64,000 nucleotides of DNA, from positions 695,963-759,962 of the forward strand of contig VYZB01000015.1 in assembly GCA_013397455.1 (NCBI GenBank), in the 5' to 3' direction. Source of the DNA: Crotophaga sulcirostris. Taxonomy: Eukaryota; Chordata; Aves; Cuculiformes; Crotophagidae. A model generated the notes under the pieces. It was not told the origin of the DNA and did no database searches. It saw only the letters and a program-made list of their open reading frames with translations. The first letter of the stretch is position 1; each line of letters opens with the position of its first letter. The translations under genes were made by a program, and so were the position numbers. Positions 27,101 through 40,344 of the stretch are shown piece after piece.

Positions 27101-30100
27101 GTCCTTCCTTGCTACTATACAGGTAACTCTGTGACAGTGGAAAGTAAAATCCAATTATTCCTTGATAATAGATTTTCTTGTTCAAATATCACTAATCGTA
27201 TCAACATTAGCCATGACTGAAACGCTTGACGTAAATCTGGTTTTCTGTTCTAAAAACTAGTTTATTGCCCAACTAAGTTCAAGAAATAGTTGTGTAATAG
27301 AAATATTATTGCCCATATGTAACCCAAATGTGAAAGCTCTATACCAGCTCTTTAAACTATATTTATATTCATAACTGTACAATTCTGCTTACATCCTCTA
27401 CAACAGCAAGGTCATTATTTTTCCCTATAATACTGAGGTAATCTAAAGACCCTGCAGTTTCATATTTATGGCTTTACTTTCACTGCTTCAACTGCACAGC
27501 TGGGAAAACAACATGTAAAAATACTGATCCTACTCGCATTGTTGAGATATTTTTCTTGAATATGATTAATAGGTAGAATTGTAAGTTTACCCCATGTGAC
27601 CATATTGATTGAATCTCTTGATCTCTTTTCTCCTTAGTGTCATTACAAACATAACAAAAACTCCACTTGAATTTTCCAGTCTTATGTCTTAATATTTAGA
27701 TATGATATCCAGAACTTGCAAAATGTACACTAGTTGTTTTCGTATCTACGTCTCCCTATAAAGGAGTTCTTTTAGATTATTTCCTGATTTTTGATTAATT
27801 CTGGATGCTTTGCCAGTATTTGAGTGAAGAGAACATAGTCCTTCCTATTACTGATTTAGAGTTTAGTTATCTTCTTTTTAGTTGTTGCTCTTTTTTCTTT
27901 TCTTTGGTCATTTTCTCTTTACCCATGATCTAGTCAGTTCTTACGAAACTTCACTAGTGATGAGAAAAGTTTTTTTAAAAATAGTGGTCTGGAACTGAAC
28001 ACGGGTTCTTTGTAGTCCTTCTTGGAATGAAGAAGAAAAGAGAAATGATGCGTCTCTATCATTCTGTCTTAAAATGGTTTCCAACTTAAACTATTCTGTC
28101 TAGATAGAAACATTTTTTTCCTAACTATAAATGGTCTGTGTTTCAATATGCTCTCTGATCATAAAGCTGATGAAATGGTCCTCTCTGTATGGCAGATTAC
28201 CTCAGCAGAATTTACAAATGGAAGATGATGATTTCGCTAATGTCCATGGGCAGGTAGACAGAATTTAGTCCCAGATGCTCTGCCTAATGTTCATGGCAAA
28301 AGCGACTCAAAAACAAAGCCTCCATATGCCGTAATTGCTGGAATTATTTCTCAGGCATATTCCCTTGTCATCCCTCATATGTAGAACTCATTAGATTCCT
28401 AGTGGGAGAGCATATGGAGAGGAGAGATGATGGAAAACATTGTAAAACAGATTGTGTATTTAAATTTATATTATAAAAGACCTTTGTGCACAGGCAAACT
28501 TAGTGGAGAAAGTTCAAACTCTTTCTTCCTACTTCATAAGGAAATCGACTTTTATGGAGCTGTTATCTCAGTATATTCAAAGACACTTACAGATGATGGA
28601 ATAAAGCCTGGCTTTATGGAAACTAGTGGGAATTTTACTGCCAATTCGAGGTCAATTCTGTATTTCCTATATTGTTTTCCTATATATTTAGTTAAACTAT
28701 AACTGTCTTAGATTTTTTCAGTAATAGGAATCACCAGAAGTTACCCTCATACAAATCTGTTGACAGAATTAAGTCTTTGACTTTGAGTTTGTGATTTCAG
28801 TGTCAACATAATGACTTTTGGGAACACCTTGTTTGTGTTTCACAAAAAGAAATGGTAAGGTTCTTTCATCCAGCTCAGCTGACTGATGGATGTGGATCAT
28901 ATCCAATGCAGAACTTTTTAAATGACTACTGAATATTAATGATCAATTCTTTATTGTATACTTAAATAAAGTAAAAATAAGTGAATAATACATTACTTAA
29001 AAATATTATATGATGAGGGTTTTGATGCTTTTTTAAATTACACTTATGACTCTTTCCTGTTTCATGATAATTTTTTTGTCTTCTTATTTTTCACTCGGTA
29101 ATGATCATAAAGGTGGTTTCAAAAGGGAATATTGAGGTACCATAGAGTCCCAGTGATGGAGGTGGGCTCCAGCAAAAGTTACCAAGTGGACAGGTGGGAG
29201 GTAGATAGACCCATGTCTGGGAATACAATGACTTTACTGCAGTGGCTGGTGAAACCTAGAGAAACGCTTCTATAGGCATCATTGTTGTTCAGCTTCTAAA
29301 GAAAAAATTCTGACCACATATCTCTTACTGCATGGAGCTGAACTAAATGTCATACCTAAACAAATATTGGAAGGACACAGAGGAACAGTGTGGACATTTC
29401 TTACATTATGGTTCTGCAGGCCTTAGAAATGTCAGTTATGTCCACAGGATGTTTCCATCTGGGTTATTTCCCTTCTAAAAGGAGATACATAATGCATGCT
29501 TAGGTAGCATTTGCGGTAGAACTGTGTTTATTCACTAGCAAATATCCCTGTCTAAAGCCAACATTTGATGTTATGTCTTGAGAGAGTGCCTCCAGAAATT
29601 CAGATCCAACCCTTCTCCATTATTACTGAAACTGTACTATGTTACTATACTGTTCTTCTAAGTCAGAGATACACCCCTTGCTCTGCATCTTTCAGAGCAG
29701 AATAGTTGCTCTGACAAGCCTCAGCAGGAGGCAGATATGGATTACTATACATGCTTTTTGTCTTATCCTGACACCTCTGATTGTTCTATGTTTTGTTTGT
29801 TTTTCTTTTTTCTGACTGCTACAGGATAAATGTTTATCATTACGCGAAAGTTTAAAATTTATTATTTTGCACCAGCCTGAACAATGCACTCGAAAGATGT
29901 ATTTTATAGCTTCTTATTTGTTCAGCCTATTACAATTTCTTCATTTGCATTATACATGCATTAGCCTCTCTGTCAGCTACTGGTGACACCTTTTAAAATA
30001 GTGTCATTGGTTAGTAACTTTTTAGTCACTGCAGGCAAACGCTTTTTTGGGTTGTAAGTCTTTAATTAGCATGGCGCGATTTCTCCGTTCTATCAGTACC

Positions 30101-32639
30101 AGCAATAGAAACTAGGTGACAAAGTAGTAAAAAAACCTTGAAGATGTACTGATTTAATTTCTCTGAGACAAACAGCTATACCACGCTCAGTAAGGGAGTT
30201 ATAGCTCCTATGTGTAAGATTGTGTTCCATCATTCAGAATATACAGCCCTCTGCTTTGATTCAAATTTGATTATACAGAAATTTATGCAGTTGTAATATT
30301 AATACTAAAGATTAATGGCTACTTGAAAGATGGATCCTGAAGTATTGATATGTGCAATGAAGTATCCAGGACATCTCAAATTCAGGGCTTTACCTAGTGT
30401 TCCTAATGGACGAGGACAGTAGCAAGTATTTTCCCTATTTTTATGTCTTTGGAAGGAAACATACCAGAAGACTGAGAGCTAAAATGTTGACTGGACTTCA
30501 CTTAATGATGTGTTTATTGCCCAAGTCCATACAGCTTGGATCTTACCTCACATTTTGTTAAAGCATGTAACATAAGGGCCTAAAACTAATCAATTTCTGC
30601 AACTAGCAGTTCTGGAAGGAAACACAAAAAGAAGCAAATGCAGTTTATGCCTTGGTTAGCTCCATTGTCTGTAATTAAGTTATCCTGGTCTTAAGTATTC
30701 TAGCTAAATAATTTAGAAAATTAAACTGCAGTTAAGTTGTACACCTAGATGAAAGAGTATCTGAAATATCAAATGCTTGTGTAAGAAGAAAATGCAGGCG
30801 GCAAAAAATTTAGATCTCCTTTACAGTTTCACCTGATGTCATATTGCTATATAAATGTGGGAATTATAAGGTCCCGTTCCCACCTCCAACAAAGAAAAAT
30901 TCCGTTCTGCTCTTAGTCCTGTCATGAAACACATATCAAAAGCAATTTATGAAAAGCATTAGCATAAAACTTTTCCTCTCAAAGCCTCGGTTCAAGGTCT
31001 CTACTCCATGCCTGTGCTTTCTCAATCCTGAAAATAGAGCTTTCCGAGAACTTTGCTGGTGACTTAAGCTTCTTATGGACTTCTGCTCAGGTTTAAATTT
31101 CATAGCAACTATCTATTCCAGTGGTTCCAAAAACTTTACCACGCTATTTTTGGTCAATATAGTAAAAAACGTGCTTTGTAAATACTGTCCTTATATTTTA
31201 TGTATTTGATCGGCTGCAGCAATTCCAAAATAGCATTTCTTACTTTGTGTCACACTTGGAAATTATTAAAATACCTTGAGTAGTCATAAACTCAGTTGAC
31301 TCATTCACAGTAAAGAACTGTGATGCCTTAAGCTACTTTTTACGAGTTGGAGAATCGTCAAGGTGACTTTTCATGCTGTTTCAATTGCATAGCCTTGCCA
31401 TTATTTAACTATTAGAATGATGGAAAGCTTGCACTTTGCTATTTGAGTGGCAACATTTCTAGACACAGGACCTGAAAGAATGGGACATATGAAGGGCTAT
31501 AATTAATGTGCCCCATTAGGGAGTTAAGGATAAGCAGCCAAAGAAAGACTAAACCTGGTGGTGCAAAGCAGCTACAGTCTATAGCCTTGAAAACTAAAAA
31601 TCCATTTGCAATGCTTTCTAGAATCCTAATATCTCCTGCTGGTGACACGTCGTTAACTGTAGCTCATTTTTCCTGCACTATGTCTTGACCATCTATCATT
31701 ATTGAAATGTACAGGAAAATGCAGCCTCTAGAATGCTATTAAAATTCCTCTCAAATTTAAATGCTAGTGAGGTTAATGCCATATTATATTTTTACCTTCT
31801 AGTTAAAAAAGAGAGAAATTCTATTTATTTTAAAAATTTTACATATGTATTTATGCAAATAGAAATTACTGAATAACTGCAAGCTCTTTTTCTTTTTTTG
31901 TGTGGTGTAGAAATGATGAGTGTTAAAAAAGTGCTAACCTGAATAATAACCTACTAGGGACTAATATACCAGACCAGAATTAGTCATACACCATGTGGTT
32001 TAATATTATCATTCCTATCCAGGACATACCCACTGTCTAAAGAGGAAAGGTAAGGTAAAGTAAATAAGACCTGCTGTACACCACTTTACAATTCTGCATA
32101 TGTATGTCTGTGTCTGTCTTCATGGTAGGGCAAAAGATTTTGTACAGTGTAAAGGCAACAAGAAGCAATCATAGAAGGAAGTGAAAACCCCATGTTTTGG
32201 GGGCAGAGAGATAAAGAAAAGGAAATAGCTATCTTAGTTAAAATGCAAATTTAGGAAAATGTTTTTTCTTTTTTGTTAACTGAATTGAGAAGAAAAATAA
32301 GAGTTGATATTGTGCTTTCTTAACAATAATTGAGAAATAATAATTTGCCTCCTTGTAAATAATTTTGCTGTAATTTTAAGCCCATTCATTACCATTTTAA
32401 AACATATTTTTTATGACTGTGTGATTAAACATATTCTGTCTACATGAAGCTTGACTCATGTTGACAGAAACCAAAATCGCTAGAAAGACATTGTAGAAAA
32501 ACCTTTTGTCTTCACAATGGTATTGGAGGAGGATGAGCATCACAGGCTGTGGAAGCTGTGTAAAAAGCGGAACAGAAAAAGGTTTCTTTTTCCATCAGTA
32601 GTTAGGTGATTTATATACATGACTCTCATTAACATTAAT
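21101..32639. other. Long unique AT-rich stretch, no gene seen
   Basis: About 11.5 kb with no recognised gene, RNA gene or recent transposable element. Small low-complexity runs occur (T run near 21840, AAAC microsatellite at 25.12 kb). A minus-strand frame at 26356-26568 has protein-like composition (landmark DWKVVPESCITSYRNKIKD) but stands alone. Two places (28.5-28.7 kb and 29.92-30.11 kb) look like conserved non-coding DNA by word content only. Confidence 0.45.
25121..25145. repeat. (AAAC)n microsatellite
   Basis: About six AAAC units in otherwise unique DNA. Confidence 0.85.
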
Positions 32640-32735
32640 GGGAGTTATCTGCCTCATTTTTTATGAGCCTGATGTGAAGTTAATGGCAGTCTTCCCATTG
32701 TCTCTAGTGGGCTGTGTATCAACCCCTAAGTGCAC
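32640..32735. repeat. Ancient amniote repeat relic (AATGGGAGT motif)
   Basis: The stretch contains AATGGGAGTTA, then GAAGTTAATGGCAGTCTTCCCATTG and a TAGTGGGCT..ATCAACCCC end. This resembles an old interspersed sequence seen repeatedly in turtle and crocodile DNA, with palindromic CCATTGACTTCAATGG-like words. The family name is not known to me, and the assignment rests on memory of the pattern. Confidence 0.3.
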
Positions 32736-33714
32736 AAATGAGTTTGGTTGAAATATTGGTGCTTGTAGGCTTAGAATTTCAACATGCTTCATTCACAGTT
32801 ACAACAAAAAATGCTGTGTGAATGCCTAAGAGTGTGAGCTGAGGATTTTAATATTGCAGAGTCTGCTGATCTGTGTGCACTTTGGGGCATCCACACAGCA
32901 GACTGCAGAAATGCCTGAGCCAGCTTGCAATGAGTTACTGAGAGCAGGAGCAGTAGTCTGCCCAGCAGAATGAGGTGATTTACTTTTCAGAGATCTAAGT
33001 AGGAGCATATGTAATGGGGTCTGTTATCTGGACCATGCGATGGGGGAGCTGCACTGCCATGCCATGCTCTACTTCCATCAATAATATGGTAATAGGCAAC
33101 TCTACTTTTTTGAAGTTTACCCTGGGATCTGTCTCTGTGCTGTTCTCTCCTCTGCTTTTTTTTTTTTTTTTAATAGAGGAATTGTATTTTCTTTGCAATA
33201 AACCTTTAAATGACTACATATGATTTGCAGTTGTAACAAAACTAGACTCTACTGTTTGTTTTTTTCTGTGAGAAGGGGAAGAAGTCCTCATATTACCAGC
33301 AGAACTGGAAGGACTTCAAGTCACATCCACATTCCTTACTATGATCTGACCAGTACAAGGACACACAACCGACCTCCCCATCAGTGAAGAATATTTCTGG
33401 CCACGTGCAGACTAGCTGGTACAAGATAGCTTGCCTATGGATTGGGAACTCCTCTTATGGTGACTCATGTTCATGCTAAACTATTTCCACCCATGCCAGG
33501 TTTCTCCTGACCACGAAGTCCCATTGGTGCATATGTGAAAAACTGGCCTCCAGAAGAACTTGTATTTGAAGCTGAGCTTCCAGTAATATTAGGAGATATT
33601 ATCATGAGGACTTTAAGGCATGTAGGATTTCTCATCCTAGTCTGCCAGAGATGGCTGCTCTGGTCCAGATTCCAGTCCCAGGCTGTAGCAAGGCTGTGCA
33701 TGTACTTTGGAGAT

Positions 33715-34045
33715 ACAAATATATACACAGCACAGCACAGATCAACGCAAGGAAGAAAATAGTGCCTTTATCAGCACCTACTTAAACTCACACAAAGCGT
33801 GTACATAGCCACACGCAACACAGACCACCCAATCCCTTCCGCCTCTCTGCCTGATCAGCATTTAAATTTTGTAGTAGGGTCTATGCAGACCCCTAGTCTC
33901 CCACATCGCAGGTGCTCTCACATCTGCAGGGCCACTGAGTCTTCACAAGCTATTGAGCAAGCATGTGACTGTCCCATCCAACTCTGCGATGGAGTGGGAG
34001 TCCTTCACCATGACAGTGCAAAATTAGGCCTCTCAGATTAATCCA
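33715..34045 (-). mobile_element. Possible LTR fragment
   Basis: The sequence is richer in GC than its flanks. Read on the minus strand it has a GATAAA-type polyadenylation word inside GGTGCTGATAAAGGCACT near 33770, followed by a U5-like tail. This layout resembles LTRs of avian class II endogenous retroviruses. No terminal TG..CA, target duplication or internal region was identified. Confidence 0.22.
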
Positions 34046-37000
34046 TGTGGCCTTAAAAAATGGCCCAATCCAAATGGCCCAAATGCACTTACACACCTTG
34101 CTACAGATGAAAAATGCAGTTAATTTCCACTTCAGGCTGAGTTTTTGCTGTGGTCTTTCTATCTGTACATTGTGAAATGCCAGCCATTTCAGACGGATTG
34201 GATTTTCCCTGGCTCTGAGTTCCTCACAACATTTCAAAATATGAACAGAGAGAATCCGGGAAGGTGCTGCATGATATTGGTAATCCATTATGTAGGGAAC
34301 AAGTAAGTACCCAAACCTGGGATTTACTAGCTACATTCACATATTTTAGGGCATGCAGAGCTCAAGTAACCGTAGGAGGAAGAGGGCAAATACTCCCCAT
34401 TTGTTCAGCTCTGGTACACTTCCACACTGCACATGAGAGAAAAGGCAGGCTCAGCAAAGAAAAACAGAGGTCACTGCCATTCAGTTTGCCTGTAGGAAGT
34501 TTTAAAATGTTATTTACAATCTGTGTTTGAGTGTAATTAACTTTTTTCCTTCTTCCCCCTCCATCCCCCCCTCTCTGGTTAAACATTGTTTGATAACTTA
34601 AAAAAGCACTTTTATACCTTGTTAGCAATCACCAGGTTGGACCGCATTACTCTGGATTATTTTTTATTGTGTATATTTGTAAGTTTAAAGAAGTTCTGCA
34701 TTTGTATTAAGAACTTGTTTTCTGCTTAATTGTAAGGAAATGGGAAACCACAGCAATGCCATAGGGTTTTATTAAAGTATCAAAAATCAGCAAGCAATCT
34801 ATGCAAGCCAATTAAATAGAACTCTGTGCCCCTTAAGTAGAAATCGTAGAGGTTTGCACTTAAATTGATACTTCCTTTGACAAAGAAATCAACCCTTATA
34901 TAGTCAAACCCATAAAATTTATCAGATGCAATATACTAAGTGCATATTAGCAGTACCCTCACCATACAAATGAAAATAAATTAAACACATAGTCCTTTAA
35001 AAAGCTTATATCAATACAACAGACTTTAAGGCAGTTCCATTACAATATATGTATTTGCAATCAATAACTGATTTAAATCGCTACATATACCATAGATGTA
35101 AGCATTCACAGCAGTGTCAGAGTTTTCTTACCTGCATTTACCCTGGGACTGTACTGTTTCTAGGGTGCTTTCTAGGTGCTGCAATAGTGCTATGGAGTAC
35201 ACTACAGTATGTGGAGCCAACTCCACAAGAAAAATTGCTATCCTTGGTGATGCAGATGCTTCTTTGCTGCTTGAGGGCTGGTGCAGCCCTTCTGAAAGTT
35301 GGTTCCTTATGATTATTATTGGAGGGTACTTACAGAAAGCTCTTCCAAAGGATCCTGCTTTTGACTTCACAGCTGAGACACAGAACTGATGAGTGTGCTT
35401 ACCCAACAAAAATCCCTATTGCACTGAGTCCTTCCCCACTGCGCATCGTGTCGCTCTTCTTTGTACAGTTCCATATGTTACTAGTAAACTTGGGATTCAA
35501 ATCAAAGCATTCTTGTGTCAGAGGTGAGAATCAGTAGGGATATTTGGATGTGGGTAATCAATGTTATGTGATTTTTAGACAAATTGATGAGGATGGGGTA
35601 GAAGTATTTTGCACACTGTCTGTGCTCTGCATGAAGTTCCAATAAACCTTTCCTGTGCGAGAGAAAAGCCTACTATAGAGTTAATAACCATAACAAAAGA
35701 GACTAATTCCTTGCAGTCTGGCTCTGAATCAGAAAGTGGTTTCCATTTCATGGGGACTTTTTTCCCCCCACTGGATCTTGCAAATCTTTTCACTCTTTCA
35801 CTCATTTCTATTGGATGAGTGTTTGTATTTCAAAATCCTCAACATTCACATATTTTGCTGAAGGCTTTATCATAAAGAGTAAGGGTAGAATGTTCATGAA
35901 GTCTTCAGTCTTCACTTTCAAGGTGATCCTTTATTGTAGGACAGAAGCACACAGTGTCATCTTTGGATACTACTATCTTTCCAGCACTAGATGTCTCTTA
36001 GGTCTTTAGTGGATCGGCAGAGCTTTTCAGGTTCCAGGGCTGTTAATAGTCAGCTGTATAAGCAAACGCACTAAGGCATATTTAGCTTAAAATTCTCAGC
36101 AAACAAATAGGGATTTTTAAGGTTACATCACCAGTACAATCTACCCTTCATGAAAGCATAAGAAATGAGGTTCGAAGAGGGTTCGTTTCCCTCCACAATA
36201 TTTAATCTCCTAAGTCCATAAATTGAAGTGAACTCATGTAACATAGTATATGTTAATGAAAAATACCAGCTAAAGATATTTACATTTATCACATCTAAGC
36301 AACAACAAAAATGTTCCATTATTTGATCCACTTGTATTAAATATAAATTTTAGATTAGCTAAAAATTATCCTCCAGAAAGGTGTGAAATTGTTTAATTTG
36401 ACAGGATTTGAAAAACATGCAACAGATTATGATTGGAAGTTAATATACAAAGTCTGGAAAGCAATGCAGAAAATAGAATCATGATCAACATCCAGTTGTG
36501 TTTAGTGTTCTGTATGTATGTCTTCTAGTTTTTTTAGCTCCATATTCTGTATTTGTCTTTGCAAAACAAATCATAGTAATGTATAATATGTACTAATTGA
36601 TAATATACTTTCTTTGAAAAGGGGAAGAATCACGCTTTGATAGACAAACACAAAGACATTCCATACCATTGTAAGAAAGCACTGTATGATTATAATCATC
36701 TCGCTGAGATGGCAACTAGTAAGACAAGAAAGAGTCTATAAACAACTTTTATATGACATTCCAAGTAAGGTAGTATAATTATGCTTCTTTGGTTCATGTA
36801 TGTCCACCAGTACCAAATGCTCTGTCCACTGCTTTATAGTTTATAATTGGCATGGACGTAATCTAAATGGAAAGAGCAACCTTGTCCTCAGGACAACTTT
36901 AAGTGTATATCTCCCATGCCACAAAATCCTCCTTAACTCTATTTTACTTTTAACATATTTACTCTTCAATAGTTTCGTGTCCTTACAGAGAAAGCATGAC

Positions 37001-37509
37001 ATTTGAGCATCCCACCAGCTACTGCATGTTCAGCATAGTGAGAATTTTCCCCACTGTTATGAATGACTGCTTTTAAAGAGCATCAATTTCTCGCCTGAAT
37101 GGAAATCAGAATCTTGTACACAGTAAGTTTTCTTGTTGTTCTTGTCAATACTCATAGTGCTATATTTATGGAAGGGACATCATTTTGTTCGTAATTGTCC
37201 CGATTGCTCCCAATTCTTGCATTATTGTGTGTCTTTTACATTCTCTTCAACATTTACAGAAATATTTAAGGTAGAGGTGAAGCAAAAATATGAACCATTT
37301 ACAAGCAGTGTGATATGAGCTGGCCAAATTAAATGTGAACAGCAGGAGCAGAGTTTTAGCTACACCTAAGTTTTACTAAGGCAAAGTGAGATGTTTATAG
37401 CTGTTCATTTTCACTTCTTATTGCTGGTTAAACAGTTTCCAAGCAGCACCTCCAGTTTATATTTATCAGTAGACTTTATGCACTGTTTCAGTACCATTAC
37501 TATAAACTT
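34046..37509. other. Unique DNA with one exon-like segment
   Basis: No repeat family or known gene recognised, apart from the exon-like minus-strand segment at 35.1-35.4 kb. A C-rich tract lies at 34555-34573. Confidence 0.45.
35132..35372 (-). other. Candidate 241-nt exon
   Basis: On the minus strand a TTCTGTGTCTCAG acceptor precedes 35372 and a strong GCAG|GTAAGA donor follows 35132. One frame is open throughout (landmarks SKAGSFGRAFCKYPP and VELAPHTVVYSIALLQHLE). Together this is better than most chance frames here. No family is recognised, and the plus strand is also open over part of the same interval, which weakens the case. Confidence 0.2.
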
Positions 37510-38115
37510 TGTCATGGTTTAACTTCCCTCCTGTCCTGGTCAGCAGCTAAATATGGGCAGTTCTGACCCCAATTTCTCCCCCACAGGGAAAGGGAAGTGA
37601 GAGAGAGACTTGTGGGCTGGAAACTAAAGCTAAAACTAAACAGTTTTAATGAAAAAATAATAATAAATGGAAAATAATAATAAGAAATAATAAGAGGAAA
37701 GAATAAAATATATAAAAATACACAAAATTGAACCCCTCCATTGGTGACTATACATCACCACTGACACTGTAAGGTAGGCATGGGGAAAGGTCTCAGATTG
37801 GACTCCACAGTAGATGGGAGCTGGATTCAGAAACCAGATTCAGGAATGCATGGATTTGGGATCAGGCAGCAGAAAGACAGATGAGGTCCGTACTAGATGC
37901 CAGCCATCGAAGAAGAGGGTCTGACCCTCATAATCCATCATACTGAATATGATTTATATGGAATGGAATAATCTGTTGGTCTGTTTTGGGTCACCTGTCC
38001 TGTCTGCTCCTCTCTGTAGGTGCTACACTTTTTCAACCCTTTGACTTATGACATTCCACCAAGCATGGCCTTGGTCTCTATGGGGATAAATGTAAGCAAT
38101 GGCCTTTCTGCATAC
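37510..38115 (-). mobile_element. Solo LTR of an avian ERVL-class endogenous retrovirus
   Basis: The left edge TGTCATGGTTTAA is the reversed 3' end of a very common bird LTR. The A-rich AATAATAATAAATGG stretch follows, and further on GGAATGGAATAATCTGTTGGTC, GGGTCACCTGTCCTG and a GGCCTTGG word occur in the expected reversed order. The element therefore reads on the minus strand. No second LTR and no gag-pol are nearby, so it is solo or a relic. Its 5' end (high coordinate) is degraded and no target duplication could be fixed, so the right boundary is approximate. Confidence 0.72.
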
Positions 38116-38954
38116 TGATACCCAATTACTTTGGTGATGAAAATAAATTTTAAGTATTATCACTTCAAGAGACAGACATTATCTGAAAATCATGCAGTTC
38201 ACTTTCAGAAAATGAAATTACTTAGACAAGGCTTAGCTAAAATGTTAGAAAATTTGTTCTGCTTTAGCTCAAACCAGAACTTTTCCTTCCTACCCATTAC
38301 ACTAAACTAGATGCCATTGAAGGTGGCAATGCCACCTTCTCCATCTTTATGCCAACAGAAATCTCCTTGGCATAGGCATATTTCTTTTTGCTGGTTATCA
38401 GTGATACCCTTCATGCTGTTTGAACAGTGGAAAGTAGATCTAGATGACAGAAAAGTCCATCCAAGAAAGTCACAATGAATTGAAGAAAATAATGCAAATA
38501 TGAACTTTTCAGCAACATTGCTATGGCAACCCAGAAAAGTAAGTACTTCAAGAGTCGGCTCATAGACAATTGTCAAGAGAGGAGTTATTTGTCCAAGCCC
38601 AAGATCTTGGACCTGCCTCATCTCTGCAAGCTAAAGAGGATGACAGGTTCCTCCCTGAAACTCACCCTCTTCTTGTGTCAGAGTTTGATGACATTTATAC
38701 TGACGGATGTCACAAAAATGACATTTGAAGATAATTTGGGTTCAGGCTCAATGGCCTCTTTAGTTTGAACTCAAAAGTTCTTGAGACAAAAAACCCCCTC
38801 AAACTTCTATGCCATTCACATACCTACAGTTGTAATTGATAGCCTGCGGAAATAACATCCGTAGATATGACATGTTTACAAACTTTTCAGAACCTGCCTG
38901 CTGGCTTGGCTGCTTTCAGATATGCAAATAAACTTTTTGAGGTTCAAAATTTTT
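38116..38954. other. Unique DNA, no firm gene
   Basis: A minus-strand frame of 104 codons at 38307-38621, open with one stop back to about 38740, has no recognisable motif. I treat it as chance. Confidence 0.4.
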
Positions 38955-39115
38955 AGGATCACAGAATCACAGGACAATCCAGGGCAGAAGAAACCTCAAG
39001 AGTCCTCTAATGTAACTGCTGACACAAAGCAGGGCTGTCTCTGAGATTAGACCAGGTTACTCACAGCTTCATCCAGACTAGTCTTAAAAATCTCCAAGGA
39101 TGGAGACTGCACAGC
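38955..39115 (-). mobile_element. CR1 LINE 3' end, reversed, short
   Basis: It starts with AGGATCACAGAATCACAGGA, the reversed CR1 tail and end of 3' UTR, and runs through AACCTCAAGAGTCCTC to ATCTCCAAGGATGGAGACTGCACAGC, all in the CR1 consensus order. About 160 bp survive. The divergence is greater than in the 20.8 kb copy. Confidence 0.85.
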
Positions 39116-39323
39116 TTTTAAATAAACCTTTCACTAGTGTTTTCATAAGGAGTCTAATTAGAAAAAAAGGCTTGTTGTTTTACCTTTGTGGAGGGAATAT
39201 TAGTACAGAGAAAGTTTCTGACAAAATGGACTTGACATCTTTTCCCTCTCCTATTGCTCAAAACGTCCGTTTCTATTACTCTTTCCTTTTGTTCGCTTTC
39301 CTCTGATGCAGGATTCACTTCCA

Positions 39324-39923
39324 TTACATACAAAATGCTGCAAAGGGCCACGGCATGAGGCATGCATAAACTGGCAAACATCTGGCAGGCTTGCTTTGTT
39401 GTGAACTGTAGGGCACCTCCCATGTTGTATAACTATCACAGCCCCACAGTTTTTTCAAGTCATGGTTGATAATTTTATTTTTCCTTATGTTGTTTTGCCA
39501 ATCCCAATCAAATATTTGGGTAAATAGCTGGGATGAGTATTGTTCCCAAACACTAGTTTGAGCTTCTGGCCACTGAGAGTTTTGGCATCCTTTTATTAAA
39601 AAAGTAATGTGTCCATGGTATTGTACATTGTTGCATTTGCAGTTTTGGCAGCTTTGTGATACAGCAGTAGTTAAAAAGCATGTACTCAATCCCTGACTGT
39701 TCTCAGTGGGATACTTGTTTTCTCTTTTTTCAAAATCAAACCAAGTCCATAAATCCTCATCTGTTTTCTTCTGCTTTTACTGAAGAACAGAATTTGCCTC
39801 AATTTTTCTGTAGATTCCTCTTCCTTCTTTTATAATCCTGAATGGGCTTTTCTGCCAAATTGACTGAATGCTTCCCGTTACTGAACATGATTCCCAGTCA
39901 CTGACTGCCTTCTCATTGCTAGG
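39324..39923 (-). pseudogene. Protein-like reading frame with one internal stop
   Basis: One minus-strand frame is open from 39923 to 39780, broken by TAA (39779-39777), then open for 150 codons to the stop at 39324. The product is protein-like and rich in Trp, Cys and Asn. Landmarks are DEDLWTWFDFEKRENKYP, SCQNCKCNNVQYHGH, IFDWDWQNNIRKNKIINHDL and a hydrophobic end. The Trp/Cys/Asn-rich composition would fit a degraded viral glycoprotein or a secreted protein, but I recognise no specific family. The region lies on the low-coordinate side of the CR1 and telomeric block, and another coding-like piece on the same strand lies on the other side. Confidence 0.35.
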
Positions 39924-40344
39924 TTATGTGGTAAAAGCTGGTCTGTGCACCTAAAGGAGCACAGAGGGTGATACTGCAACAGAGTTGGCTACTGGGGACT
40001 GTGGAAAACCTGTCATGTGTGTGTGTCTGTGCGAGTGGGTATGTTTCATCAGATGGAGTGAGACTGTGACTTCAGGCATTCACCTGCCCCCAAGGGCCAG
40101 GAGTTGCGAAGAATGGGGGATCCAGGGGCAAATTCCTGGTCAGAATGGGTGTCTGAGCCCACGTGAAGGAGTCCGCTGTGCACATGCATCTCTCTATATA
40201 TGCAAAAGCAGGTCACACATATATACACATCTATACATATAGAGAGACACATATAAATATTCTCACTAGTCGTTTTCCATTCTGCTCAGCCAGTAAGGGG
40301 AGTACGATTGTACTGCCTGTGTTTTTGTGAGGTCTCTGTGTGTT

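Noticed and set aside
31120..31160. CCAGTGGTTCCAAAAACTTT, similar to a hAT/Charlie transposon end
   Set aside because: No partner inverted repeat or internal transposon sequence was seen; a single 20-base likeness is not enough.
38307..38740. Minus-strand frame open for about 145 codons with one stop
   Set aside because: No recognisable motif or splice context, and a plus-strand frame overlaps it; treated as chance, though weakly.
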